DNA of 64,000 bases from the NCBI RefSeq assembly GCF_002019855.1, contig NZ_CM007717.1, positions 558,001 to 622,000 of the forward strand, read 5' to 3'. This document shows, piece after piece, positions 24,786-32,793 of the stretch. Origin of the DNA: Streptomyces antibioticus (GTDB lineage Bacteria > Actinomycetota > Actinomycetes > Streptomycetales > Streptomycetaceae). Every line of letters starts with the position of its first letter. Within the stretch, counting starts at the first letter, position 1. Both the position numbers and the translations under genes were made by a program. The notes under the pieces are model-generated. The model did no database searches, was not told the DNA's origin, and saw only the letters and a list, made by a program, of their open reading frames with translations.

Positions 24786-26089
24786 CCACCTATCCCCCGG
24801 ACCGGCGGGACTTCGCGCGCTCGGCGCCGGTGCGCCTGTGGGAGGACGGCTTCGCCTCGGACCCGCTGCGCTACTACTCGGCGCTGCGCGCCCAGGGTGC
24901 CGTCGGCTGGGCCGAGCTGGCGCCCAACGTGCCGGCGTATCTCGTCACCGACCGGCGGGCCGCCCTGGAGGTGCTGCACGACGAGGAGCGGTTCTCGCAC
25001 GACCCGCGGGCGTGGGAGGAGACCGTGCCGGCCGACTCCCCGGTGCTCGGCATGATGCGCTGGCGGCCCAACGCCCTGTTCGCCGACGGCGCCGCCCATG
25101 TCCGCTACCGCACCACGCTGATCGACGTGTTCGACCTGGTGGAGCCGCACGACCTGCGGGCGCGGGTGCAGCGGGCGGTGCGGCTGCTGGCCGAGCGGAT
25201 CGGGCCGCTCGGGGAGGCCGATCTCGTCGCGGACTTCTCGCGGCCGCTGCTGGCGCTGGTCCTCAACGACCTGTTCGGGCTGCCGGACAGTCAGGGCGAC
25301 CTGCTCAACCGGACCCTGGGCAAGATGATGGAGGGCGGCGCGCAGGCCGCGCAGGGCGAGGCCGAGTACGCGCAGTACGTGCTCGATCTGATCGCCGCCA
25401 AGGCCGAGCGGCGCGGCGACGACCTGCCCAGCCGGCTGCTCGACCATCCGGCCCGGCTGACCCCGGAGGAGGTCACCTGGCAGGTGTTCCTCACCCTCGG
25501 CGCCGGGTACGAGCCGACGGCGAACCTGCTGTCCAACACCCTGTCGCGGATCCTGGGCAACCCGGACTACTACTCCACCCTCACCAACGGCGCCCGTCCG
25601 GTGATGGACGCGGTGGTCGAGGTGCTGCACCACGAGACGCCGCTCACCAACTACGGCATCTACTACGCCCGCAGGCCCCTGTCCTTCCACGGGGTGTGGC
25701 TGCGCGAGACGGTGCCGGTGGTGGTGTCGTACGGGGCGCTCGGGCACTTCGCCGAGCAGCGGGGCGGCGACGGCCGGCATCCCCATGACGCCTCGCACCT
25801 GTCGTGGGGCGCGGGTGCGCACGCCTGTCCGGTGAAGCAGCACACGCTGCTGATCGTCACCGAGGCCATCGAGCGGCTCACCCAGTGGCTGCCCGACCTC
25901 GATCCCGTGCTGCCGCGCGACCGGCTGAGCTGGCGGCCGGGGCCGTTCCACCGCTCGCTGACCGCGCTGCCGGTCCGCTTCAGCCCCCGCTCCCCCGCCG
26001 CCGGCCGGTCCGACCGGCCGCACCGGCGGGACCAGCCGGATCAGCCGGATCAGCCGGCTGAGTCAGAACAGCCAGGAGTCCTGTCGTGA
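24782..26089 (+). CDS. cvnE: conservon cytochrome P450, CYP157-like, lacking the ExxR arginine
   Basis: The 435-aa protein starts at the GTG overlapping cvnD. The I-helix [10 protein letters not shown] and heme-thiolate loop [14 protein letters not shown] with C349 are intact. The K-helix, however, reads E280-V-L-H283 ([11 protein letters not shown]), so the otherwise near-universal ExxR arginine is histidine. The CYP157 family, found in Streptomyces conservons, is the known exception with non-ExxR sequences. The C-terminus has a disordered tail with three DQP repeats. The substrate and redox partners are unknown. It overlaps cvnF by GTGA. Confidence 0.9.
   Translation: MTTYPPDRRDFARSAPVRLWEDGFASDPLRYYSALRAQGAVGWAELAPNVPAYLVTDRRAALEVLHDEERFSHDPRAWEETVPADSPVLGMMRWRPNALFADGAAHVRYRTTLIDVFDLVEPHDLRARVQRAVRLLAERIGPLGEADLVADFSRPLLALVLNDLFGLPDSQGDLLNRTLGKMMEGGAQAAQGEAEYAQYVLDLIAAKAERRGDDLPSRLLDHPARLTPEEVTWQVFLTLGAGYEPTANLLSNTLSRILGNPDYYSTLTNGARPVMDAVVEVLHHETPLTNYGIYYARRPLSFHGVWLRETVPVVVSYGALGHFAEQRGGDGRHPHDASHLSWGAGAHACPVKQHTLLIVTEAIERLTQWLPDLDPVLPRDRLSWRPGPFHRSLTALPVRFSPRSPAAGRSDRPHRRDQPDQPDQPAESEQPGVLS
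26030..26056 (+). repeat. three tandem 9-bp units encoding DQP
   Basis: GA(C/T)CAGCCG repeats three times at the extreme 3' end of the CYP157-like gene, giving DQPDQPDQP. It is low-complexity tail sequence with no structural role evident. Confidence 0.7.
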
Positions 26090-27303
26090 CCGTGACCGAC
26101 CGTTTCGTCCTCGACCCGCTGGGCGCCGACATTCCCGCCGAGAGCGCCCGGCTGCGCGCCCTCGGCCCGATCGTGCCCGTGGAGCTGCCCGGCGGCATCC
26201 CGGCCTGGGCGCCCACCCGCTACGACACGCTGAAGGAGCTGATACTCGACCCGCGGGTCAGCAAGGACCCGCGGCAGCACTGGCGGCTCTGGCCGGAGCT
26301 GGGCGAACACCCCTCCTGGGGCTGGATCCTCGGCTGGGTGGGCGTGGTCAACATGCTCTCCACCTACGGCGCCGACCACACGCGGCTGCGCAAACTGGTG
26401 GCGCCGAGCTTCACGCACCGGCGCACCGAGGCCCTGCGCGCCCGGGTGGAGACCATCACCAAGGAGCTGCTGGACGGTCTGGAGACCGGCGGTGAGGTGG
26501 TGGACCTGAAGGCGGGGTTCGCGCATCCGCTGCCGATGCGGATCATCTGCGAGCTGTTCGGGGTGCCGGAGGAGATGCGGGACGCCACCGCCCGGCTGAT
26601 CGCGGCGATCATGGACACCTCGGATCCGAGCCCGGAGCACGCCGCGTTCGTGCAGGAGCAGATCGGCACCGTGCTGGGCGGGCTCATCGCGCACAAGAGC
26701 GAGCATCCCGGCGACGACATGACGACCGAGCTGATCCGGGTGCGCGACGAGGACGGCGACCGGCTCAGCGGCGAGGAACTGCTCTACACGCTGCTGCTGG
26801 TGATCGGCGCCGGGTTCGAGACGACCGTGAACCTCATCGGCAACGCGGTGGTGGCGCTGCTGCGCCGCCCCGAGCAGCTCGCGGCCGTGCGCAGCGGGGA
26901 GATCGGCTGGGACGCGGTGGTGGACGAGACGCTGCGCGCGCACCCCTCGATCGCCTCGCTGCCGCTGCGCTTCGCGGTGACCGACCTGACGGTCGGTGAC
27001 GTGACGGTCCCGGCCGGGGACGCCATCATCACGACGTACGCGGCGGCGGGCCTCGACCCCGAGCACTACGGGGCGGACGCGGACGTGTTCGACGCGACGC
27101 GCGGGGCCGACGACCATCTGGCGTTCGGGATCGGGGTGCACCGGTGCATCGGCGCGCCGCTGGCCCGGATGGAGGCGCTCACCGCGCTGCCCGCGCTGTT
27201 CGAGCGGTTCCCGCGGCTGCGCGCGGCCGACGGGGAGCTGAGCCAGGTGCCGTCGTTCATCGCGTTCGGCTGGCAGGAGATCCCGGTCCGTCCGCACGGC
27301 TGA
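26086..27303 (+). CDS. cvnF: conservon cytochrome P450, CYP154-like
   Basis: The 405-aa soluble bacterial P450 has all canonical motifs: I-helix VIGAGFETT, ExxR with E281 and R284 (DETLRAHP), and heme loop [15 protein letters not shown] with C354. The N-terminus [15 protein letters not shown] and overall sequence resemble the CYP154 family, which pairs with CYP157 in conservons. CYP154 enzymes hydroxylate steroid- or macrolide-like substrates in vitro; the substrate here is unknown. It overlaps cvnE by GTGA and is the last gene of the six-gene unit, followed by a hairpin. Confidence 0.92.
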   Translation: MTVTDRFVLDPLGADIPAESARLRALGPIVPVELPGGIPAWAPTRYDTLKELILDPRVSKDPRQHWRLWPELGEHPSWGWILGWVGVVNMLSTYGADHTRLRKLVAPSFTHRRTEALRARVETITKELLDGLETGGEVVDLKAGFAHPLPMRIICELFGVPEEMRDATARLIAAIMDTSDPSPEHAAFVQEQIGTVLGGLIAHKSEHPGDDMTTELIRVRDEDGDRLSGEELLYTLLLVIGAGFETTVNLIGNAVVALLRRPEQLAAVRSGEIGWDAVVDETLRAHPSIASLPLRFAVTDLTVGDVTVPAGDAIITTYAAAGLDPEHYGADADVFDATRGADDHLAFGIGVHRCIGAPLARMEALTALPALFERFPRLRAADGELSQVPSFIAFGWQEIPVRPHG

Positions 27304-27328
27304 GCCGGGGAAGGGCGGGAACGCAAGG

Positions 27329-27359
27329 GGCGCGACCAGTCCCCCGTACCGGTCGCGCC
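27329..27359 (+). terminator. hairpin terminator after the conservon
   Basis: A perfect 9-bp GC-rich stem (GGCGCGACC with GGTCGCGCC) with a 13-nt loop lies 26 bp after the last P450 stop. No U-tract follows. Confidence 0.65.
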
Positions 27360-27430
27360 GCCGTGTTCCCGAACGTACGGGGCGGGCGCGGGGTCTGTGA
27401 ATCGTGCCGGTGCCCGCTTCGCGGCGTCGA

Positions 27431-27456
27431 GGACTCACCTGTGCACAGATGAGTCC
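27431..27456. other. 26-bp near-perfect inverted repeat between convergent genes
   Basis: GGACTCA-c-CTGTG pairs with CACAG-a-TGAGTCC, one mismatch in 13 bp and no loop. It sits 8 bp beyond the PucR-type gene stop. It may be a bidirectional terminator, but its even, loop-less symmetry also resembles a protein-binding dyad. Confidence 0.6.
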
Positions 27457-27464
27457 GGATGGCC

Positions 27465-28973
27465 CTATTCCGCGCCGGGCCCGTGGTGTCCGTGCAGGTC
27501 GGGGTGGTCGAGGTCACGGGTCGCCAGATGGGCGAGGACGACTTCGTAGAGGTCGCTGCCGGACGCCAGGAGCTGGCGTTCGAGGACGGGTTCGGCGCTG
27601 CGGACGTGTTCGCGCACGGTCTGGGCGTGCACGCCGAGGAGGTGCGCGGCCCGTTCGGCGTTGCCGCCGGCCGCGATCCAGGCGCGCAGGGTGCCGCGCA
27701 GGTCGCGGCCGTCGGTGTCCAGGCGTGACAGCAGGTCACGGGCCCAGGTGTGCAGGGCGGGCCCGGTGAGCAGATCGCCGAGGTGGGCGGGGGCGGCGGC
27801 GCCGTCGGTGTGGTCCTCGGTGAAGGCGACCTGGGTGTTGAGGGCGAGATGGACGGCGGCGCGGACGGTGAGGTCGGAGAAGTCGGTGCCGAGGAGGTTC
27901 TCGACGCGTTCCATCCGGGCCCGCACGGTGTTGCGGCTGACGCCGAGCACCTTCGCCGCGTTGACGGCGGTGAACTCCAGGCCGAGCCGGGTGGTGGCGA
28001 GGAGTTCGGCCCGGGTGTGGTGGGGCAGCGCGTCGAGGGGGCGCAGCACCCGGGTGGTCCAGGTGGCGAGCACCTGCGGGTCCATCAGCCGCTCGGGGTG
28101 GGTGCGTTCGGCGTAGACGGCGCGGTGGTCGGGGCGGAACCGGGCGACGGCGAGGGCGCTGACGGCCTGTCCGTAGGCGGTGGCGGTGCTGGCGAGGCTC
28201 TGCCGGGTGCTGCCGCCGAGGTAGGCGCCGGGGATGCGCTCGCACAGGGTGAGCAGGGCGGCGGCGGAGGTGTCGTCGGGGGTGACGACGATGACATGGC
28301 CGTCCATGGCGGGGCAGCGGACGACGAGGGCCTCGTCGCGGGTGGCGGCGACGCAGTCCTCGGCGAGCCGGTCGCGGTCGGCGGGGGCGCTCTCGACGAC
28401 GTAGACGCAGGCGGTGTCGGTGTCCAGCAGGCCGGGCCAGAGTCCGGCGGCGACGCGGCGGGCGGCGACGATGTCCTCGACCATCAGGAGCTGGAGGATG
28501 GCGAGGCGCAGATCGGCGGTGGCGCGGGCGAGCCGGCGGCCGGTGACGGCGGTCTGCTGGGCGCGCAGCACGAGTTCGAGGACGGTCGCGGTGCGGGTGA
28601 CGATGTCGGCGGCGCGCCGGTCGAAGGGGGCGGTGCGGGAGACGGTGAGCACGCCTGCGGTGGCGGAGGCCGGGAGGGCGACGCCGATCAGCCGGGCGTA
28701 GCGGCCGTCGTCCTCCCAGGCGGCGGAGGCGATCCGGCCGGAGCGGACGTCCTCGGCGGGGCCGTGGCCGAGGGGGGCCGGCGGCCCGGCGAGCGGGGTG
28801 CCGGTGCCGTCGGCCAGGCAGACGGTCGCGTCGAGGGTGCGCGCCAGCCAGTCGACGATCCTGTCCACGCCGGGCCCGGTGGGGCGCAGATGGTCGAGGA
28901 GTTCGTGCGCCCATGCCGCGTCGGCGCCGCCCGTCGTCTCGGCGTGGCGGTTCCCGTCGTCCCGGCCGGCCAT
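27465..28973 (-). CDS. PucR-type HTH transcriptional regulator
   Basis: The 502-aa protein has a GAF-like N-terminal region (RIVDWLARTLDATVCLADGTGTPLAG) and a middle helical domain (RRLARATADLRLAILQLLMVEDIVAARRVAAGLWP). A central HTH follows at LEFTAVNAAKVLGVSRNTVRARMERVENLLG. A second HTH-like stretch near the end (GNAERAAHLLGVHAQTVREHVRSAEPVLERQL) is the usual PucR C-terminal motif. PucR/CdaR-type regulators respond to small metabolites. No catabolic operon is adjacent; it faces the conservon end and is divergent from the TetR gene, so either could be a target. Confidence 0.82.
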   Translation of the reverse strand: MAGRDDGNRHAETTGGADAAWAHELLDHLRPTGPGVDRIVDWLARTLDATVCLADGTGTPLAGPPAPLGHGPAEDVRSGRIASAAWEDDGRYARLIGVALPASATAGVLTVSRTAPFDRRAADIVTRTATVLELVLRAQQTAVTGRRLARATADLRLAILQLLMVEDIVAARRVAAGLWPGLLDTDTACVYVVESAPADRDRLAEDCVAATRDEALVVRCPAMDGHVIVVTPDDTSAAALLTLCERIPGAYLGGSTRQSLASTATAYGQAVSALAVARFRPDHRAVYAERTHPERLMDPQVLATWTTRVLRPLDALPHHTRAELLATTRLGLEFTAVNAAKVLGVSRNTVRARMERVENLLGTDFSDLTVRAAVHLALNTQVAFTEDHTDGAAAPAHLGDLLTGPALHTWARDLLSRLDTDGRDLRGTLRAWIAAGGNAERAAHLLGVHAQTVREHVRSAEPVLERQLLASGSDLYEVVLAHLATRDLDHPDLHGHHGPGAE

Positions 28974-29220
28974 GCGTGTGCGCTCCTCGTTCTCTCCCGG
29001 CCCCGCGGGCCGCTTCGGTCGATCCGGTCGGGGACGTTACCTCACGCATGGGGGGATTTCCGAGGTCGGTGCAGCAAAACGGAGCGTCTTGTTCCGGTGC
29101 CGGGGTCCGATCGGCCGCCGAGGGGTGGACCGGGCGCCCCGGGCGTACCATATGTCCGTCCGTCGGGTCGTGACCTCGCAGGTCAGCGCCCCTTCGCCGG
29201 CGAACGGGAGAACATCCGCC

Positions 29221-29820
29221 GTGGCCCATCTGCGCGCTGCCCAGAAGGAGATGACCCGCCGGCTGCTGCTGTCGACCGCGCTGGAGCTGTTCGAGGCGCG
29301 CGGGTACGCGGGGACCACGGTCGACGACATCGCCAAGGCGGCGGGCACCACCCGGGTGACCTTCTACGCCTACTTCCCGTCCCGCACGGCCCTGATGAAG
29401 GCACTGTTCGAGGATCTCGACCGGCTGCTCGCGGAGCGGGAGGGCGCCGAGAACCTGGCCGACGTGGTGGACGTCGGGAACCGGGACGGGATCGGGGCGT
29501 GGCTGTACGCCGTCTCGCGGCAGTGGCCCGCGATCCGGCCGTACGTGCTGGCCGCGCACGAGGCGGCCGCCGTGGATCCGGAGGTGCGGGAGCTGGTCGA
29601 CCGCTGGTTCGACGGGGTGATCGACGAGATCGTGGCGGGCCTGGACCGGGCGGGCCGGTTCGCGCCGGGCTCCCGGCGCACCCGCGGCTTCCTGGCGCTG
29701 ACGCAGCTCGACCAACTGGGCCGGCACTGGATGCGGCACGGCTGGCAGACCGACCCGGCGACGGCCCTGGAACTGCTCACCGAGAGCTGGACGCATCTGC
29801 TGGGCGCGCGGGACGCGTGA
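29221..29820 (+). CDS. TetR-family transcriptional regulator
   Basis: The GTG at 29221 has GGGAG about 10 nt upstream; an ATG at 29152 adds 23 residues without a ribosome binding site. The 199-aa protein has the canonical N-terminal HTH: LLLSTALELFEARGYAGTTVDDIAKAAGTTRVTFYAYFPSRTALM. The ligand-binding part has no diagnostic features. TetR proteins usually repress a neighbouring gene; the divergent PucR gene is the nearest candidate and the 247-bp gap contains the likely sites, but I see no convincing dyad. Confidence 0.88.
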   Translation: MAHLRAAQKEMTRRLLLSTALELFEARGYAGTTVDDIAKAAGTTRVTFYAYFPSRTALMKALFEDLDRLLAEREGAENLADVVDVGNRDGIGAWLYAVSRQWPAIRPYVLAAHEAAAVDPEVRELVDRWFDGVIDEIVAGLDRAGRFAPGSRRTRGFLALTQLDQLGRHWMRHGWQTDPATALELLTESWTHLLGARDA

Positions 29821-29864
29821 GCCTTCCCGGCCGTACGGTTCCCGCCACGGCATAAGCTCGTCCA

Positions 29865-30485
29865 ATGGCCAAGTACTACGACGTGCACCCCGACAACCCC
29901 CAGCCGCGCACCATCGCCCAGGTCGCGCAGGCGATCCGGGACGACGCCCTCATCGCGTACCCGACGGACTCCTGCTACGCGCTGGGCTGCCGGCTGGGCA
30001 GCAAGGACGGCATCGACCGGATCCGGGCCATCCGCAAGCTGGACGACCGGCACCACTTCACGCTGGTCTGCCAGGACTTCGCCCAGCTCGGACAGTTCGC
30101 GCGGGTGGACAACGACGTGTTCCGCGCGGTCAAGGCGTCCACACCCGGCAGCTACACCTTCATCCTCCCGGCGACCCGTGAGGTGCCGCGGATGCTCCAG
30201 CACCCCAAGAAGAAGACGGTGGGCGTGCGCATCCCGGACCATGTCGTCACCCAGGCCCTGCTGGCCGAACTCGGCGAACCGCTGCTGTCCAGCACGCTGC
30301 TGCTGCCGGGCGAGGAGGAGCCGATGACCCAGGGCTGGCAGATCAAGGACGAGCTGGACCATCTGGTGGACGGCGTCCTGGACTCCGGCGAGTGCGGCAC
30401 CGAGCCGACCACGGTGATCGACTTCTCCTCGGGCGAGGCGGAGATCGTACGGGTCGGGGCGGGGGACATCTCGCGCTTCGAGTGA
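29865..30485 (+). CDS. YrdC/Sua5-family protein (L-threonylcarbamoyladenylate synthase-like, YciO type)
   Basis: The 206-aa single-domain protein has IAYPTDSCYALGCRLGSKDGIDRIRAIRKLDDRHHFTLVCQD and KASTPGSYTFILPATREVPRM, hallmarks of the YrdC/Sua5/YciO fold. True TsaC/Sua5 enzymes make threonylcarbamoyl-AMP for tRNA t6A37. The sequence (KKKTVGVRIPDH, LLSSTLLLPGEEEP) looks closer to the YciO branch, whose role is less certain. A further TsaC-type gene elsewhere in the genome is likely. The gene is preceded by a short gap from the TetR gene and may be cotranscribed. Confidence 0.88.
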   Translation: MAKYYDVHPDNPQPRTIAQVAQAIRDDALIAYPTDSCYALGCRLGSKDGIDRIRAIRKLDDRHHFTLVCQDFAQLGQFARVDNDVFRAVKASTPGSYTFILPATREVPRMLQHPKKKTVGVRIPDHVVTQALLAELGEPLLSSTLLLPGEEEPMTQGWQIKDELDHLVDGVLDSGECGTEPTTVIDFSSGEAEIVRVGAGDISRFE

Positions 30486-30595
30486 GGAGCGGGTGAGGAG
30501 CAGGGGTCCTCGCGGCGGGTTCCTTGGTACATGCAACGATATCGCCGTACCCGTATCGTCACCGCCCTCCGGGAAGCGCGCAGAGAGGCACCCCC

Positions 30596-31351
30596 ATGAC
30601 CTCCGTACAGGGAGCACCCGTCGACATCCGCACCGAGGACGGCGTCGCCGACGCCTATCTCGCCCGTCCCGCCGACGGGGAGCCCCGTCCGGGGGTGCTG
30701 CTGTACCAGGACGCGTTCGGGCTGCGCCCGCATCTGCGGGCGATGGCCGACCGGATCGCCGCCGCCGGCTACACGGTGCTGGTCCCGAACGTGTTCTACC
30801 GTCACGGGCGGGCCCCGGTCGTGGAGCTGCCGGAGTTCATCGACCCGGGGGCCCGCCCGGAGATCTTCGAGGCCCTGATGCCGGTGATGCGGTCCCTCAC
30901 CCCGGACCTGGCCATGCGGGACGCGGGCGCGTATCTGCGCTGGATGGCGCAGAGCCCGCTGGTCGCCGAGGGCCCGGTCGCGCTGACCGGGTACTGCATG
31001 GGCGCCCGGCTCGCCCTGCTGACCGCCGGGACCTTTCCGGAGCGGGTGGCGGCGGCGGCCGGATTCCACGGCGGGCGGCTCGCGACGGACGCGCCGGACA
31101 GCCCGCACCTGGTGGCCGGCCGGATCACGGCGGAGCTGTACTTCGGTCACGCGGACGACGACCCGTCGCTGCCGCCGGAGCAGATCGCGCTCCTGGAGGA
31201 CACCCTCACCGAGGCCGGTGTCCGCCACCGCTGCGAGGTCTACGAGGGCGCGGGGCACGGCTTCACCCAGGCGGACACCGCGGCGTACGACGAGCCGAGC
31301 GCCGAGCGGCACTGGGCGGCCCTGCTGGATCTGCTGAAGCGGACGCTCTGA
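30596..31351 (+). CDS. dienelactone hydrolase-family protein
   Basis: The 251-aa protein starts at ATG 30596 behind GAGAGG. It has an alpha/beta-hydrolase fold with a cysteine nucleophile at C134 (TGYCMGARL), the signature of dienelactone hydrolases, then Asp and His in FGHADDDPSLP and GAGHGFTQAD. DLH enzymes open dienelactone in chloroaromatic degradation; stand-alone Streptomyces homologues are general carboxymethylenebutenolidase-like hydrolases with unknown substrates. No aromatic-degradation genes are adjacent. A strong hairpin follows. Confidence 0.87.
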   Translation: MTSVQGAPVDIRTEDGVADAYLARPADGEPRPGVLLYQDAFGLRPHLRAMADRIAAAGYTVLVPNVFYRHGRAPVVELPEFIDPGARPEIFEALMPVMRSLTPDLAMRDAGAYLRWMAQSPLVAEGPVALTGYCMGARLALLTAGTFPERVAAAAGFHGGRLATDAPDSPHLVAGRITAELYFGHADDDPSLPPEQIALLEDTLTEAGVRHRCEVYEGAGHGFTQADTAAYDEPSAERHWAALLDLLKRTL

Positions 31352-31369
31352 GCGACGGTCCGGCCACGG

Positions 31370-31398
31370 GACGCCCCGGTCCGCGGACCGCGGGCGTC
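31370..31398 (+). terminator. hairpin terminator with U-rich tail
   Basis: GACGCCC and GGGCGTC flank a second nested inverted repeat (CGGTCCG/CGGACCG), giving a near-continuous 14-bp stem. It is followed by TCTTCTTGTT. It ends the dienelactone hydrolase transcript upstream of the GH64 promoter. Confidence 0.75.
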
Positions 31399-31415
31399 TC
31401 TTCTTGTTCAAGTTG

Positions 31416-31460
31416 TTGACATGTTCACCTCTCGCTGTCACTTTGAGAGCGCTCTCAAAG
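31416..31460 (+). promoter_or_regulatory. -35 hexamer and LacI-type operator of the GH64 gene
   Basis: A TTGACA hexamer (31416-31421) is followed by a perfect 20-bp palindrome at 31441-31460 (CTTTGAGAGC plus its mirror). The core TGAGAGCGCTCTCA has the CG-centred symmetry of LacI/GalR-family sites and resembles the CebR box TGGGAGCGCTCCCA. It overlaps the expected -10 region, so repression is likely. Confidence 0.75.
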
Positions 31461-31528
31461 AAGGTACGGACCAACCCCCAGGTCCCCCCACAGGTCTCCC
31501 CACAGACCTTCCCGCACGGAGGTGGAGA

Positions 31529-32722
31529 GTGCTCGCGAAAGTCACGACCCGACTGGTGGGAGCCGCCGCACTGATCGGCGCGCTGCTCACCCTCGGTCCC
31601 CCGGCCGGCACGGCCGAGGCCGCCGTCCCCGACACCATCCCGCTCACGATCACCAACAACTCGGGGCGCGGGGACGCCCTGTACGTATACAACCTGGGCA
31701 CTCAGCTCAGCACCGGCCGGCAGGGCTGGGCCGACGCGAACGGCACCTTCCACGCCTGGCCGGCCGGCGGCAACCCGCCCACCCCCGCGCCCGACGCCGC
31801 GATCACCGGCCCCGCCGCCGGGCGGTCGGCGACCATCCGGATCCCCAAGTTCTCCGGACGGATCTACTTCTCCTACGGCCAGAAGATCGTCTTCAAGCTG
31901 ACCACCGGCGGGCTGGTGCAGCCGGCCGTGCAGAACCCGACCGACCCGAACCGGAACATCCTGTTCAACTGGTCGGAGTACACGCTCAACGACGCCGGGA
32001 TCTGGCTCAACAGCACCCAGGTGGACATGTTCTCGGCGCCCTACTCGGTCGGCGTGCAGCGCGGTGACGGCAGCACGATCTCCGCGGGCAAGCTCAAGTC
32101 CGGGGGCTACAGCGGCTTCTTCAACACCCTGCGCGCCCAGTCGGGCGGCTGGGGGAACCTGATCCAGACCCGCCCCGACGGCACCGTGCTGCGGGCGCTG
32201 TCCCCGCTCTACGGGGTGGAGACCGGCGCGTTGTCGGGCAATGTCCTGGACGACTACATCAACCGTGTCTGGCAGAAGTACGCCACCACGACCCTGACCG
32301 TGACACCGTTCGCCGACCAGCCGGCCATCAAGTACTACGGCCGGGTCTCGGGCGGGGTCATGAACTTCACCAACTCCTCGGGGGCGGTGGTGACCAGCTT
32401 CCAGAAGCCGGACGCCGGCAGCATCTTCGGCTGTCACCGGCTGCTGGACGCCCCGAACGACGCCGTGCGCGGACCGATCTCCCGCACCCTGTGCGCGGGC
32501 TTCAACCGCTCGACGCTGCTGGTCAACCCCAACCAGCCCGACACCTCCTCGGCGAACTTCTACCGGGACGCGGTGACCAACCACTACGCGCGGGCCGTCC
32601 ACGCCCAGATGGCCGACGGCAAGGCGTACGCGTTCGCCTTCGACGACGTCGGCGCCCACGAGTCGCTCGTCCACGACGGCTCCCCGCGCCAGGCGTATCT
32701 GACGCTGGACCCGCTGAGCTGA
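31529..32722 (+). CDS. secreted glycoside hydrolase family 64 beta-1,3-glucanase
   Basis: The GTG at 31529 sits 5-8 nt behind GGAGG. The 397-aa precursor has a signal peptide cleaved near AEAA. The mature enzyme begins DTIPLTITNNSGRGDALYVYNLG and resembles thaumatin-like GH64 laminaripentaose-producing beta-1,3-glucanases, with conserved segments GRIYFSYGQKIVFKL, WSEYTLNDAGIWLNSTQVDMFSAPYSVGV and YAFAFDDVGAHESLVHDG. GH64 enzymes cleave long beta-1,3-glucans of fungal walls. Two cysteines (FGCHRLL, LCAGFN) may pair. A palindromic operator lies in its promoter. Confidence 0.92.
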   Translation: MLAKVTTRLVGAAALIGALLTLGPPAGTAEAAVPDTIPLTITNNSGRGDALYVYNLGTQLSTGRQGWADANGTFHAWPAGGNPPTPAPDAAITGPAAGRSATIRIPKFSGRIYFSYGQKIVFKLTTGGLVQPAVQNPTDPNRNILFNWSEYTLNDAGIWLNSTQVDMFSAPYSVGVQRGDGSTISAGKLKSGGYSGFFNTLRAQSGGWGNLIQTRPDGTVLRALSPLYGVETGALSGNVLDDYINRVWQKYATTTLTVTPFADQPAIKYYGRVSGGVMNFTNSSGAVVTSFQKPDAGSIFGCHRLLDAPNDAVRGPISRTLCAGFNRSTLLVNPNQPDTSSANFYRDAVTNHYARAVHAQMADGKAYAFAFDDVGAHESLVHDGSPRQAYLTLDPLS

Positions 32723-32728
32723 ACCGAC

Positions 32729-32767
32729 GGTGTCCCGCCCACGGAGAGAGCCCGTGCGCGGGACACC
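32729..32767. terminator. bidirectional terminator between GH64 and M4 protease genes
   Basis: A 10-bp outer stem (GGTGTCCCGC with GCGGGACACC) encloses an inner CACGG/CCGTG pair. It lies in the 71-bp gap between two convergent stop codons and can serve both transcripts. Confidence 0.8.
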
Positions 32768-32793
32768 GCCAGTCCCGGTGAAGGGGGCGCGGA

